A stretch of DNA of 64,000 nt, from the NCBI RefSeq assembly GCF_042646125.1, contig NZ_JBHRSW010000015.1, positions 110,638 to 174,637 of the forward strand, given 5' to 3'. How positions within the stretch are numbered: the stretch's first letter is position 1; each line of letters begins with the position of its first letter. The DNA comes from Glaciecola flavus (GTDB lineage Bacteria; Pseudomonadota; Gammaproteobacteria; Enterobacterales; Alteromonadaceae). The notes beneath the pieces were generated by a model. That model saw only the letters and a list, made by a program, of their open reading frames with translations, searched no databases and was not told the origin of the DNA. Shown here piece by piece: positions 25,736-35,440 of the stretch. A program made the position numbers and the translations under genes.

Positions 25736-27007
25736 TTAAATCTCCTTATCAATCAGTATAGTTGTAGACACCGCTTTTCCTTTAAGCAAGGGGATAGCCT
25801 CAATGCCACCTTCCAATTCACCACTGGCAGCCATCACATCTGCGTCTCTAGACACTCTAGCTGTTAGCTTTACACTTTCAACGGTATCTAAGGTTCGTCC
25901 AGCCAGCATGGCATTTTCGGTAGATAGAGTCACATTGACAGGAAATGAACTTAAGGCCAAACGTTTGACTGCCAAAGGTATCCTCACCTCACTTTGCGCA
26001 TCTTGTGCGAACACAATCAAAAACCCGTTGTCGGGTAGCTTACTTGTGAGCTTTTCGCTCAATTCGACCCTAATTTGAATACTGGTCAATGTGTCTACTT
26101 GTTCGTTTACTGTATCGGCGCTTGAGAGATAATGTTCTTCTACCCCAATGCGCCGCAATTGAACCACAAGCGATTGATAAAAATTACTCTCTGGTGCCAT
26201 CATACCCTTTATCATAGCAAAGTTTTGCCCAGCAAGCTCTGCGTTCCCTAGTTGTGTCGCGATCACAGTAAGCAGCAATCGATAGTCCTTATTTGTAGTG
26301 TCTTTAGCAATCAAAAATTGCACCTGATTAGCCGCATTTTTCAATGAATTTTCGGTACCAGCGGCCATCAATGCATTTGCATACTTATATCGAGTATCTG
26401 TGTCCTGAGGCGATAACTCTAAAGCGCGTTGATACGCTGCTATTGATTGCTCTATGCGGCCAATAGCAAGTTGCACTTGTCCTAAAATTTTCCAACCGGT
26501 TGGATCCTTAGGTGTGTCCTTCAGACGATGCCTAATGATCACTGCATACTTAGCATAGTCGTCTGCGCTAATTTGTTGATTACCACTTTCAGCCATAGTT
26601 CGGGTTAGCGCTTCGGTATTGTTGAGTAAGTGAATGTACTCTTGCAGCCCTGACAATTGATTTGATGAATAATAAACCACTATACCTACTAAAACGGCGG
26701 GGAACGACAAAGCGGCGAGTAATAGTGGATGCATCTTAATGCGCTTTCGCTCGCCGGTTTGCTCCTCTTTCGGTGCCAAGCTTTCATTGTACAAAGCGAG
26801 CTTTAGCTCTTTTAGAGCCGTTTTTTTATCTTTTTCGGATATTAGCCCCTGCTCAACTTCTTCATCCAGTTCTTGCATCCGTTGTTTGACTACATTGGCG
26901 TTGGACACTTCATACCGATTTTTTCTGTTTTTGCTAACAATAGGAACAACAACAAACAAACTGGCAAACACTACAAGCGCAAAGGCGTAAATATAAAATT
27001 CGGTCAT
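25736..27007 (-). CDS. ccmI: Cytochrome c biogenesis protein CcmI
   Basis: 423 residues. Two N-terminal membrane helices (about 5-22 and 95-113) are separated by a cytoplasmic coiled-coil loop (QRMQELDEEVEQGLISEKD), followed by a periplasmic TPR region (about 165-230, including GWKILGQVQLAIGRIEQSIAAY written in two TPR helices) and a C-terminal beta domain. It presents apocytochrome c to the haem ligation machinery. Follows ccmH by 7 bp. Confidence 0.88.
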   Translation of the reverse strand: MTEFYIYAFALVVFASLFVVVPIVSKNRKNRYEVSNANVVKQRMQELDEEVEQGLISEKDKKTALKELKLALYNESLAPKEEQTGERKRIKMHPLLLAALSFPAVLVGIVVYYSSNQLSGLQEYIHLLNNTEALTRTMAESGNQQISADDYAKYAVIIRHRLKDTPKDPTGWKILGQVQLAIGRIEQSIAAYQRALELSPQDTDTRYKYANALMAAGTENSLKNAANQVQFLIAKDTTNKDYRLLLTVIATQLGNAELAGQNFAMIKGMMAPESNFYQSLVVQLRRIGVEEHYLSSADTVNEQVDTLTSIQIRVELSEKLTSKLPDNGFLIVFAQDAQSEVRIPLAVKRLALSSFPVNVTLSTENAMLAGRTLDTVESVKLTARVSRDADVMAASGELEGGIEAIPLLKGKAVSTTILIDKEI

Positions 27008-27014
27008 GTACTTT

Positions 27015-27500
27015 TTATTCTTCTTTTAGTAACTCGTCTGCCTTGGCCAACTTATCTTCGATGTTATCTTCTTCGTGCGTTTTTCGCCTCACGATAAACA
27101 TCCCAAACATAATAAAGACAAAGCACAATGGTATTATCCAAAGCCATATCGTCGCAGTATTTACCGGCGGTTGATAATGTACAAAGTCGCCGTAACGCGC
27201 TTTCATAAAATCAATCACCTGCCCTTCATTTTTACCTTCTTGCATAAGCTGATATACCTTACGCCTCATGTCATGGGCAATCATAGCATCCGAATCAGCA
27301 ATATTTTGGTTTTGGCACATTGGGCATCGCAGTTCTTTTGTCAGCTTTAAAAACACTTGTCGTTGATTCGGATCATCGAAGGCGTAGTTCTCCGCATAAT
27401 CGTCTGGAACAACTCGTTGTTTTGTATCTTCCGCTTTTACGCCGCTAACCAATAGGCATATGCATGCAAAAATAATAGGTGATAGCTTTACTCTACTCAT
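27015..27500 (-). CDS. ccmH: Cytochrome c maturation thiol-reductase CcmH
   Basis: 161 residues: signal sequence, periplasmic redox motif RCPMCQNQNIADSDA (CxxC), the conserved MRRKVYQLMQEGKNEGQV and YGDFVHYQPP segments, then a C-terminal membrane helix (about 105-125). It keeps the haem-binding cysteines of apocytochrome c reduced. It is the short CcmH form (CcmL-type), with the TPR part encoded separately as ccmI. Overlaps ccmG by 4 bp. Confidence 0.92.
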   Translation of the reverse strand: MSRVKLSPIIFACICLLVSGVKAEDTKQRVVPDDYAENYAFDDPNQRQVFLKLTKELRCPMCQNQNIADSDAMIAHDMRRKVYQLMQEGKNEGQVIDFMKARYGDFVHYQPPVNTATIWLWIIPLCFVFIMFGMFIVRRKTHEEDNIEDKLAKADELLKEE

Positions 27501-28090
27501 TGCATGGCACCTGTCGCTGTCTCCTCCCGTATGGCATTAATCACCGGCATAAACTTAGATTGCCACACCCGCTCATTAATATCGCCAAGATGATGCACCC
27601 GTATTACTCCATCGTGATCAACTAAAAAAGTCTCAGGCGCACCTGTAACACCCAAATCTAAACTGGTGTCTCGGTACACATCAAAAATATTGAATTCAAA
27701 AGGGTTCCCGAAGCGTGAGGTTGTTTCAATGACTTCTGCACGCACTCTATTGATAGTTTTACTGCCAAAATCTGGGTCTAGATCCTGGTCGTAATACAAA
27801 CCGACAAACCGATAGCCTTGTTGACTTAATTCAGTCAAATAAGGTAATTCGATGGCACAGGTCACACACCATACCCCCCAAACATTGACCAAAGTCATTT
27901 TTCCCTTAAACAGATCGTTTGTATGAATGACACTTTCGTCCATAAGATCAGGTAAAGAAAAAGCTGGAAAAGTATTCGCCAGTACAACAGACTCTCGTTC
28001 AGAAGGGTCTGAGAACAACCCTTTGTATAAAAACACACTAAGAGACAAAAATAAGACAAGAGGTAACAAAAACCAAGTTAAACGCTTCAT
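27497..28090 (-). CDS. ccmG: Thiol:disulfide interchange protein CcmG (DsbE)
   Basis: 197 residues, membrane-anchored thioredoxin-fold protein. N-terminal anchor (about 5-23) and active site VWCVTC inside VNVWGVWCVTCAIELPYL, with the DsbE-type Glu following, and the cis-Pro region GVTGAPETFLVD. It reduces CcmH and apocytochrome c in the periplasm. Overlaps ccmF by 4 bp. Confidence 0.92.
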   Translation of the reverse strand: MKRLTWFLLPLVLFLSLSVFLYKGLFSDPSERESVVLANTFPAFSLPDLMDESVIHTNDLFKGKMTLVNVWGVWCVTCAIELPYLTELSQQGYRFVGLYYDQDLDPDFGSKTINRVRAEVIETTSRFGNPFEFNIFDVYRDTSLDLGVTGAPETFLVDHDGVIRVHHLGDINERVWQSKFMPVINAIREETATGAMQ

Positions 28091-30111
28091 AGTATGCTCT
28101 CTCTCGAAGCACTTTGTGGCGTACCAAAAGTCGATGCATCTTCACTCTTAGCAGCACGCTTGAACTGTGCTATCTTTTTAATCCGGTAACGCTTATCGGC
28201 GATAGAAAATGCCGCACCAATACTCATAATAAAAGCTCCGCCCCAAATCCATACAACAAAAGGTTTGTAATACAACTGGATCGCCCAATCTCCGCCCTCT
28301 AAAGGCTCCCCCATTGCTATAAACAAATCTCGAGTCAAGGTAGTATGAATACCCGCCTCGGTCATCGGCATTTGCTGAACAGTATAAAAGCGTTTTTCTG
28401 GCTCAAGATGGTTGATGAGTTTACCATTTTTGTAGATATCAAAGATTCCTCTATCTGCCGTGTAGTTTGGACCTTGTATCGCTTCGACACCGATGAACTT
28501 AACATCGTAATCCGCCATCTGTATGGTTTGACCAATTTTTACCCGCACATCCATTTCTTTTTCGTAATTACTTACCAAGGTTATACCAATGAGGCAAACT
28601 GCAAAACCTACATGCCCTAAGACCATTCCCCAATGACTGGGAGTAAGCTTTTTTAAAGATTGTAAAATAGGTTCTTCTTTTAACGGCGATACAACGCGTT
28701 GACGAACTTCAAATACTGTCGCTACTAAAATCCAGAAGCTCATCGTCATGCCAAGTAGAGCGAGTTGAGAAAAGTGGTCGTAGCTAAATATCACCAATAA
28801 ACCGGCCGACAGCGAAATAAAGAACGCCATAACCAACTGGTTTCTTAACGCTTTTGGTTTTTGCCTTTTCCATCGTGTTAATGGCCCCACGCCCAAAAAG
28901 AAAACAAAAGGCACAATTAGTAACGTAAACATTTGATTAAAGAATGGCGCGCCAATAGAAATGCTGCCGAGACCAATTTCTTTATGGATAAGAGGAAACA
29001 GCGTCCCTAATAAAACCACAACCGTTGCAGCACAAAGAAGTACATTATTGCCCATTAGCATCATTTCTCGAGAGAACAAATCATAACGCCCAACTGATTT
29101 CAACTGAGACGCTCTTACTGCATACAAGAGCAAGGAACCACCAATTACAATGACGAGTAAACCTAGTATAAATAGCCCCCTTGAAGGATCGGAAGCAAAG
29201 GAATGTACTGACACCAGTACACCCGACCTAACCAGAAAAGTTCCCAGTAAACTTAAAGAGAAAGCAGCGATAGCGAGCAAAACTGTCCAAGACTTAAATA
29301 CTTTGCGCTTTTCAGTGACGGCAAGCGAATGCATTAAAGCTGTACCTGCCAACCAAGGCATAAAAGCGGCGTTTTCAACCGGATCCCAAAACCACCAGCC
29401 GCCCCAACCTAGCTCATAATATGCCCACCAACTGCCGAGTGCTAAACCCAATGTCAAAAAAGCCCATGCCGCAATTGTCCATGGGCGAGACCAGCGCGCC
29501 CAGGTAGAATCAAGCTGCCCACCTATCAAAGCAGCAATAGCAAAGGCAAAAGCAACAGAAAAACCAACATAACCCATATACAGCATGGGGGGATGAATGA
29601 TCATGCCGAAATCCTGTAGTAAAGGATTGAGATCACGCCCATCCACTGGGTAAAACGGCAACATGCTATCAAAGGGATTAGAGGTAATCAGCATAAACAA
29701 ATAAAATGAAATACTCACCATACCCAGCACTGATAGCACTCGAGCTAGCATTTTTTCAGGTATGCCTTTGGAGAATAGAGCCACTGCAACCGTCCAAATC
29801 GCAAAGATCAGCACCCACAGTAAAAAAGATCCCTCATGTCCTCCCCAAACAGCGGTGACCTTGTAGTACACGGGTAACTTGCTGTTTGAGTTTTGCGCCA
29901 CATATGTCAAAGAAAAATCATCAATGACAAAAGCATGGGTTAACACGCCATAGGCAATTAAGGTAAATATGAATAAACCAAAAGCTAAAGGACGCGCCAT
30001 CGACATCAAAACTTGATTATCAGTTTGCGCGCCCCACAAAGGATATACCGCTAACAATATTGACAAGACCAAGGCGATGACGAGTGTGAGATTACCCAAT
30101 TCTGCAATCAT
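28087..30111 (-). CDS. ccmF: Haem lyase subunit CcmF
   Basis: 674 residues with many membrane helices. The haem-handling WWD domain is GWGGWWFWDPVENAAFMPWL (about 240-260), and VWGGHEGSFLLW and MHSLAVTEKR are typical CcmF sequences; the C-terminal part carries a large periplasmic domain. It attaches haem from CcmE to apocytochrome c together with CcmH and CcmI. It overlaps ccmE by 4 bp. Confidence 0.95.
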   Translation of the reverse strand: MIAELGNLTLVIALVLSILLAVYPLWGAQTDNQVLMSMARPLAFGLFIFTLIAYGVLTHAFVIDDFSLTYVAQNSNSKLPVYYKVTAVWGGHEGSFLLWVLIFAIWTVAVALFSKGIPEKMLARVLSVLGMVSISFYLFMLITSNPFDSMLPFYPVDGRDLNPLLQDFGMIIHPPMLYMGYVGFSVAFAFAIAALIGGQLDSTWARWSRPWTIAAWAFLTLGLALGSWWAYYELGWGGWWFWDPVENAAFMPWLAGTALMHSLAVTEKRKVFKSWTVLLAIAAFSLSLLGTFLVRSGVLVSVHSFASDPSRGLFILGLLVIVIGGSLLLYAVRASQLKSVGRYDLFSREMMLMGNNVLLCAATVVVLLGTLFPLIHKEIGLGSISIGAPFFNQMFTLLIVPFVFFLGVGPLTRWKRQKPKALRNQLVMAFFISLSAGLLVIFSYDHFSQLALLGMTMSFWILVATVFEVRQRVVSPLKEEPILQSLKKLTPSHWGMVLGHVGFAVCLIGITLVSNYEKEMDVRVKIGQTIQMADYDVKFIGVEAIQGPNYTADRGIFDIYKNGKLINHLEPEKRFYTVQQMPMTEAGIHTTLTRDLFIAMGEPLEGGDWAIQLYYKPFVVWIWGGAFIMSIGAAFSIADKRYRIKKIAQFKRAAKSEDASTFGTPQSASRESIL

Positions 30112-30596
30112 TGATAACTCCCCGCACTAGTTTTTGTATCATCTGGCTTGAAGTGTTTGATACCTTTGAGTTGTTCTGCAAGCTCAGGTGGCATGTATTC
30201 TTCGTCGTGTTTAGCCAAAACCTCAGTAGCAGCAATCAGTGTCGGATTTCTTAACTCACCAGTGGCGACAATACCCTGTCCTTCTCTAAACAAGTCAGGC
30301 AAAATCCCATCAAACTCGACTTTTACAGTAGGGCCAGAATCAACAAGTTCAAAACTAACACTAAGTGAATCTTCGTCTCGTTCAACGCTCCCAGGCACTA
30401 CCAAACCGCCAATTCGTAAACGTTGTCCGACTATCGGTTTTTTACCCGTAGCTGTTTTACCATTGTGAATTTCAGTAGGGGTATAAAATACGTCAATACT
30501 GTCGTTCAAACTCACCAGCATGACAGACACGGCTGCTGCCAATAATACAAACGCTGCAGTAACAGCCATTAGCCTTTGTTTACGTCGACGGTTCAT
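30108..30596 (-). CDS. ccmE: Periplasmic haem chaperone CcmE
   Basis: 162 residues with an N-terminal membrane anchor (about 10-28) and an OB-fold domain. The covalent haem-binding His is in VLAKHDEEYMPPEL, the conserved LAKHDExYxPPE motif. It receives haem from the CcmABCD complex. Its start overlaps the end of the fused ccmC-ccmD gene by 17 bp. Confidence 0.94.
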   Translation of the reverse strand: MNRRRKQRLMAVTAAFVLLAAAVSVMLVSLNDSIDVFYTPTEIHNGKTATGKKPIVGQRLRIGGLVVPGSVERDEDSLSVSFELVDSGPTVKVEFDGILPDLFREGQGIVATGELRNPTLIAATEVLAKHDEEYMPPELAEQLKGIKHFKPDDTKTSAGSYQ

Positions 30597-31644
30597 CTGC
30601 TACCTCTTTACTCTTTTTCCTGTTTTTACGGGCTTCAATTATGCGTTGTGCCCGTCGATGCTGCTTAGTGACTTCGCGTTTCACTATCCCATTCATAAAA
30701 ATTGAATACGCGAGTACTGCCAACATTGCGCACAAACCTACACCAAAAGATAGCCACACAAATAATGCTCTTCCGCCCATATCAAAAAAGGCCTGAGCAG
30801 AATCAAACTTAAAGCCTTGTCCTGTCATATAAACCACACCGATCACAGCAAACATAACCGCAAGCCCAGTGACCAATATTTTGTTAGGTATTGTGTGTAA
30901 ATCATGCTGCTTGTTTTGCATCATCTCAAAAACCCAAGGACGATGTGCGTCAGCTTTAATCAATTCGTTTTTTAAGCGTATTAAGACTGATGTTGCGATA
31001 AAACCCAAGGTACCCAAAATGGAGATCAACAAAGGAAGCAACATGGCCATTGGCATATCTGGCTTGTCTATTTTGCTGATCGTTGCAGGTTGGTGCAAGG
31101 TATTCCACCACTCAACCGAATATTTGATTATAGGTATGTTAATTACCCCAACTAAAGACAGGATTGCTGCTGCTTTGCCACCCTGAATCTTATCTTCAAA
31201 GGACACATACAAAGCCAGCACTCCCACATATAAAAACAACAATACTAGTTGTGAAGTGAGGCGTGCATCCCAAATCCAATACGTTCCCCAAGTGGGCTTA
31301 CCCCACACTGCTCCCGTAAACAAAGATACAAAGGTCACAATAGCACCAACAGGCGCGATAGCAATCATCGTTATTAAGGCTGTTCGCCACTGCCAAACTA
31401 AGCCGACAAAACCCGCCACCGCCATCGCCATATATGCACTTAATGAGAGTGTAGCCGTGGGAACATGGATATAAATTATTCGGTATACGTCAAACTGCTG
31501 GTAATCAGTGGGTGCATATATCAATCCCCAGATCATGCCAATAGGCATAGCGACGACAAAAATTCCTACAAACCAAGGCAATAGTTGATTACACAACTTG
31601 TAAGTGCGATCCGGCTTGGCAAATTGGTTAAACCACTTCCACAT
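30580..31644 (-). CDS. ccmC: Fused haem exporter/transfer protein CcmC-CcmD
   Basis: 354 residues versus about 240-250 for CcmC alone. Residues 1-245 are a complete CcmC: six membrane helices, His60 (YIHVP), the WWD domain (about 114-128, WGKPTWGTYWIWDAR) and His184 (TLHQP), ending in the usual HRPWVFEM. Residues 256-275 are an additional membrane helix. Residues 279-345 match a whole CcmD (FDSAQAFFDMGGRALFVWLS, one helix, then a basic REVTKQHRRAQRI tail). No separate ccmD exists between ccmC and ccmE. Family knowledge: CcmD has N-out/C-in topology, so a seventh helix is needed to deliver its N-terminus to the periplasm from the cytoplasmic CcmC end. It overlaps the ccmB stop by one base. Confidence 0.9.
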   Translation of the reverse strand: MWKWFNQFAKPDRTYKLCNQLLPWFVGIFVVAMPIGMIWGLIYAPTDYQQFDVYRIIYIHVPTATLSLSAYMAMAVAGFVGLVWQWRTALITMIAIAPVGAIVTFVSLFTGAVWGKPTWGTYWIWDARLTSQLVLLFLYVGVLALYVSFEDKIQGGKAAAILSLVGVINIPIIKYSVEWWNTLHQPATISKIDKPDMPMAMLLPLLISILGTLGFIATSVLIRLKNELIKADAHRPWVFEMMQNKQHDLHTIPNKILVTGLAVMFAVIGVVYMTGQGFKFDSAQAFFDMGGRALFVWLSFGVGLCAMLAVLAYSIFMNGIVKREVTKQHRRAQRIIEARKNRKKSKEVADEPST

Positions 31645-32309
31645 TAGTTGAGACTCACCTTTAAAGAATAGGCAATAGCACTGGGCGCTAAAGCAAGTGA
31701 AAAAAGCAAAATTGCTGTCATTATACCCAGCTGAAATCCATACGGTAGTTGCAAAGATACAGATTCAATCGCTGACGTAGAAAAAATTAACAAGGGGATG
31801 AATAACGGCAGTAAAATGAGTGGTAACAATACACCACTTTTATGCAAGCTAACCGTAAGCGCAACCCCTATTGCACCGATCAAACTGATAATTGGGGTGC
31901 CAATTAATAGCGTCAACATTAAAACCCAATACATTTGGACAGTCATATTCAAAAAAAGCGCCAACAAAGGCGACAAGATCAAAAGAGGCAAAATACTAAT
32001 TATCCAGTGTGCCAGCACTTTTACCAATACGATCAAATAAGCAGGTGTCGCGCTCAATAGATACTGTTCCAATGTACCATCTAAAAAGTCGTCCCTAAAC
32101 AAACGTTCCATTCCTAATAGAAGTGAAAGAATGGCTGCTACCCAAACCACACCTCCTGACACACGCTGTAATAGTTCTGGACTGGGGCCAATAGCCACGG
32201 GAAACAAGCTGATGACAATGATAAAAAACATCAAAGGCTGCATGAGTTCGGAACGCTGACGAAACGACAGAGCCAATTCGCGTTTAAATACAGCTAATAA
32301 TGCCCGCAT
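31644..32309 (-). CDS. ccmB: Haem exporter permease CcmB
   Basis: The ATG at 32309 (MRALLAVFKRELALSFRQ, 221 aa) is preferred over 32333 because it matches the normal CcmB length and overlaps the ccmA stop as TAATG. Six membrane helices are visible, with the family motif GMERLFRDDFLDGTLEQ. It is the membrane part of the CcmAB ABC transporter needed to release holo-CcmE from CcmC. Confidence 0.93.
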   Translation of the reverse strand: MRALLAVFKRELALSFRQRSELMQPLMFFIIVISLFPVAIGPSPELLQRVSGGVVWVAAILSLLLGMERLFRDDFLDGTLEQYLLSATPAYLIVLVKVLAHWIISILPLLILSPLLALFLNMTVQMYWVLMLTLLIGTPIISLIGAIGVALTVSLHKSGVLLPLILLPLFIPLLIFSTSAIESVSLQLPYGFQLGIMTAILLFSLALAPSAIAYSLKVSLN

Positions 32310-32947
32310 TAGTGGAGATACTCCAGTATCCACTCTCTCTGCTTACAGTTTAGACTAGCTTGTTGGTGCGAGGTCAGCACGACTGAACCGCCGCTTTCAA
32401 CAAAACTGTCAAGCTTATTTTCCAGTAGCTCGACAGTTTGCTTATCGAGGGCAGTAAAAGGCTCATCCAATACCCATAATTTCGCGTGAGTATTTATCCA
32501 CAATTTAGCCAAAGACACTCGCCTTTGTTGTCCAGCAGAAAGCTGCCTAAGGGGTAAGTCTTCCATACCAAACAAACCCAGTTGTTCTAAAATATCCTCT
32601 AATTCAGTCAATGACGCGTTATGGCCATGTGTATTTGACCAAAACATCAAGTTTTCAACGGGATTGAGTGATGCGTTCAAACCTAACTTGTGGCCGCAAT
32701 AGATTAACTTTTCGCAAACACTCATGTCTTCTGTTAAGTCGACACCATCAAAATACACCTTACCTCTTTGCGGCTTGCTTAGACCAACCATGATCCTAAG
32801 TAAACTTGTTTTACCCGCACCATTTTCGCCCTTTAGGAACAATAGCTCCCCTTTTGCAAGGGTTAAGCTCAAGTTTGCAAAGAGTACACGGTCTTGTTTT
32901 TCGCAGCTGATATCTTGAAGTTGAAGGAGACCCAATACTTTTCCCAT
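32309..32947 (-). CDS. ccmA: Haem exporter ATP-binding protein CcmA
   Basis: 212 residues. Walker A is GENGAGKTS, the signature region is RQLSAGQQRRVSLAKL and Walker B is LWVLDEPFTALD. It is the standard CcmA length, and first gene of the leftward ccm operon, which is held together by overlaps down to mlaA. Its ATPase activity drives release of haem-loaded CcmE. The operon promoter should lie in the 176-bp gap to the divergent gene at 33124. Confidence 0.94.
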   Translation of the reverse strand: MGKVLGLLQLQDISCEKQDRVLFANLSLTLAKGELLFLKGENGAGKTSLLRIMVGLSKPQRGKVYFDGVDLTEDMSVCEKLIYCGHKLGLNASLNPVENLMFWSNTHGHNASLTELEDILEQLGLFGMEDLPLRQLSAGQQRRVSLAKLWINTHAKLWVLDEPFTALDKQTVELLENKLDSFVESGGSVVLTSHQQASLNCKQREWILEYLH

Positions 32948-33123
32948 CTATTTATTTGTGGCTACGCTCCCGTTAAGTTTTACATAGCCTTTGTTGTATG
33001 CCGTAAGCACCACTCTCAGTAGGTGAAATAATAACATAAAAAATGGCTATGTTTCCTTTAAGTGTCACTGATAAATGAGAATATTTCTGTAGAGAAATTA
33101 CACAATTTTCCGATAAGCTAGTT

Positions 33124-35427
33124 ATGAATACATCATCTATAACATCGCCGCAATCCTTACCCCAGCTGCAGGATACTGTATCAGGCGGCACAAAAATGAC
33201 CGTTTCAGAATACGCCAAAGATGCAATAAAGCAAGGCCTACCACTCACACTAACCGTCGTTAAAGTCAATCGAACACACACCAGCTTGCAGATACAAAGC
33301 AGCAATCAAAAAATTCGGATTGCCAATGAAACACTCTCTGTCAATCCTCCCCTAAAAGAGGGTGACAAACTTATACTCACTGGCGTTAGAAATGAGCGCG
33401 CAAAGCTGATTGTTCAATCAGCAGAAAACCAAAACATACCGCCTATTGCCAATGCGCTTGCCAGACAGCTAGCCAAGCAATGGAAAGATATTTCAATGCA
33501 TGACCTCAGTAAAGCAGCCATTTTCCCCACTGCGACTACACGTATCAACACGTACAGCGCAGTGCTTCAACTCGCAAGCAACATAATGAAATTTGGTGGA
33601 GTTGATGTAAACAAGGACTTGAAATATGGTGTATCGCTAGACATAAAAAGCAAGACAATCCAAGTATCGGAAGGTCGACAAATCGGCACTGTTAGCTTGC
33701 GAACCAGAGGCGCGCCGGTATCTGAAATCACCTTATCAAGCGACGCATTAGCTGATTTAGAGATATCGCCAAAAGACCGATTAAAAATCGAAATAGTCAA
33801 CACGAATAAGGGTACCATCATTGGCAATCTGGCACTTGAAAAAGCCAACTATCAAGTGTCCAAACTCAGCCTAACTAAAAGTCAAATAGTGAAACTCAAC
33901 GAAAGTTTAAGTGTTTCTTCAAAGATTGCTTTAGACAAACTGCTTCAACAAAATATATTTGTCCTCGGCGAGCAAGGCCATAAGCAAAGTCAAATTTTAT
34001 TACCCGCAAGTAGCGAAATTGTGAAGTCGGTAAAAGGGCTTGAATCAATACAAAAATCAATTATTCCGCAGAATGATAGCCAAGGCAGCGAGCAGCTCTT
34101 AGTAACACAAGAAAGGGACGGAAAAAGCAAATATGTGCAGGTTCAGTTAGTTTCGAAACCTAGGACAATATTTGTACCCATTCATGTATTACATCATGAT
34201 AGTAGTTCAGCTAAAAACCCTACAAATGAACATAAACCACAGCAAAACTCAGTTGAGGACAATATCTCTCAAACACAACAAACGAGAACGATTAAAAACA
34301 AATCAAGTGGTGAACAATTATACAAAAATACTATAGACGACCGAGTGTTTTTGCCTTCACGAGCACTAGTGGAACAATTCAAAACCCTTAGTCAAATCGA
34401 CGAACATGCCGTTTCAAGCAAACTCCAATCTAATATTAAAAACTTGTTACTCAAAACGGATGCGCCAGTCGACCCTAAATTGCAGCAACTGATCAATGAA
34501 ATTTTCAAGGGATTACTGAAGGTTACACAAACCAAATTAGATACTCCTCCACTTAATGCTATTAAACTGGCAGGCAAACAAACCAATAACACTACAGATG
34601 CTAGCACCAATGCAAATTCAATCCCTGTCATAGATAAACAAATAACCCGAAAAGAAAATACTGACAAAGCAGCCACTGAATTCCCAGATATCCCTAGCAA
34701 CACCGAATTAAAGCAATTACATTCGAGTTTATTGACAGATGGAATGCTGACTCAAGCTATTCGCACTCCCAAACCCGCCAACAACTTCGTTGAGGCACTC
34801 GTCAATTTATTGATTGTGCGCCTACTGCCATCGACCAGCGCCCCTGCATCCATACAACAACAGCTGACGCATTTACTGCTTGGAAAGTCACAGATTCCGC
34901 AATTCACAAAACAAGCTAATCAAGTCAGTTCAAAAAACCGAACAGAAAGCGAGCATGGCAGCCACACTCAGTTACTCAACGGTATTCGGCAAATATTCAA
35001 TCAACGAAGTTTGAACACCCTTAAAAGTGCTGACAACACTATTCAGTCCAGCGATAGTTTGTATTTTGTTGTCCCTAATTTAATAAATCCCTCAGGGCAG
35101 GAAATACAAGTCAGCTTAAAAAGGGAACATCAGCGTAACGACGATGAAGAAGATCGCTTGGAGACACAATGGAAACTCGACTTAAAATTAGATATCGGGA
35201 AAAGAGGCCAACTTTTAGCAAAAACTATCATCAGGCAACAGTCACTTAGCCTTGGATTGTATGCCTCTAATGATGCTTTAAAACGAAGCGTCGAACAGTC
35301 CCTACCTAAATTCGGCCAAAGACTCAATGATTTAGGGATATCTTTGGTCGAACAAAAAGTTTACGTTGCTAAAATTCCCTCATCATTGATGGAGACACAA
35401 CTTAGTACGATGAAAACCTACGCTTAA
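33124..35427 (+). CDS. FliK-like flagellar hook-length control domain protein
   Basis: 767 residues, largely low-complexity and Gln/Ser/Asn/Lys-rich in the middle, as in FliK linkers. The C-terminal domain (about 640-755) resembles the FliK C-terminal substrate-specificity domain (LINPSGQEIQVSLKRE, then LDLKLDIGKRGQLLAKTI and GQRLNDLGISL). The N-terminal 100 residues contain a small beta domain. The next gene encodes an FlhB C-terminal-like protein, a pairing that supports a role in export switching. Main flagellar genes are absent here, so it is an orphan copy or a FliK paralogue. Confidence 0.65.
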   Translation: MNTSSITSPQSLPQLQDTVSGGTKMTVSEYAKDAIKQGLPLTLTVVKVNRTHTSLQIQSSNQKIRIANETLSVNPPLKEGDKLILTGVRNERAKLIVQSAENQNIPPIANALARQLAKQWKDISMHDLSKAAIFPTATTRINTYSAVLQLASNIMKFGGVDVNKDLKYGVSLDIKSKTIQVSEGRQIGTVSLRTRGAPVSEITLSSDALADLEISPKDRLKIEIVNTNKGTIIGNLALEKANYQVSKLSLTKSQIVKLNESLSVSSKIALDKLLQQNIFVLGEQGHKQSQILLPASSEIVKSVKGLESIQKSIIPQNDSQGSEQLLVTQERDGKSKYVQVQLVSKPRTIFVPIHVLHHDSSSAKNPTNEHKPQQNSVEDNISQTQQTRTIKNKSSGEQLYKNTIDDRVFLPSRALVEQFKTLSQIDEHAVSSKLQSNIKNLLLKTDAPVDPKLQQLINEIFKGLLKVTQTKLDTPPLNAIKLAGKQTNNTTDASTNANSIPVIDKQITRKENTDKAATEFPDIPSNTELKQLHSSLLTDGMLTQAIRTPKPANNFVEALVNLLIVRLLPSTSAPASIQQQLTHLLLGKSQIPQFTKQANQVSSKNRTESEHGSHTQLLNGIRQIFNQRSLNTLKSADNTIQSSDSLYFVVPNLINPSGQEIQVSLKREHQRNDDEEDRLETQWKLDLKLDIGKRGQLLAKTIIRQQSLSLGLYASNDALKRSVEQSLPKFGQRLNDLGISLVEQKVYVAKIPSSLMETQLSTMKTYA

Positions 35428-35440
35428 TCAAATTTGAGGC

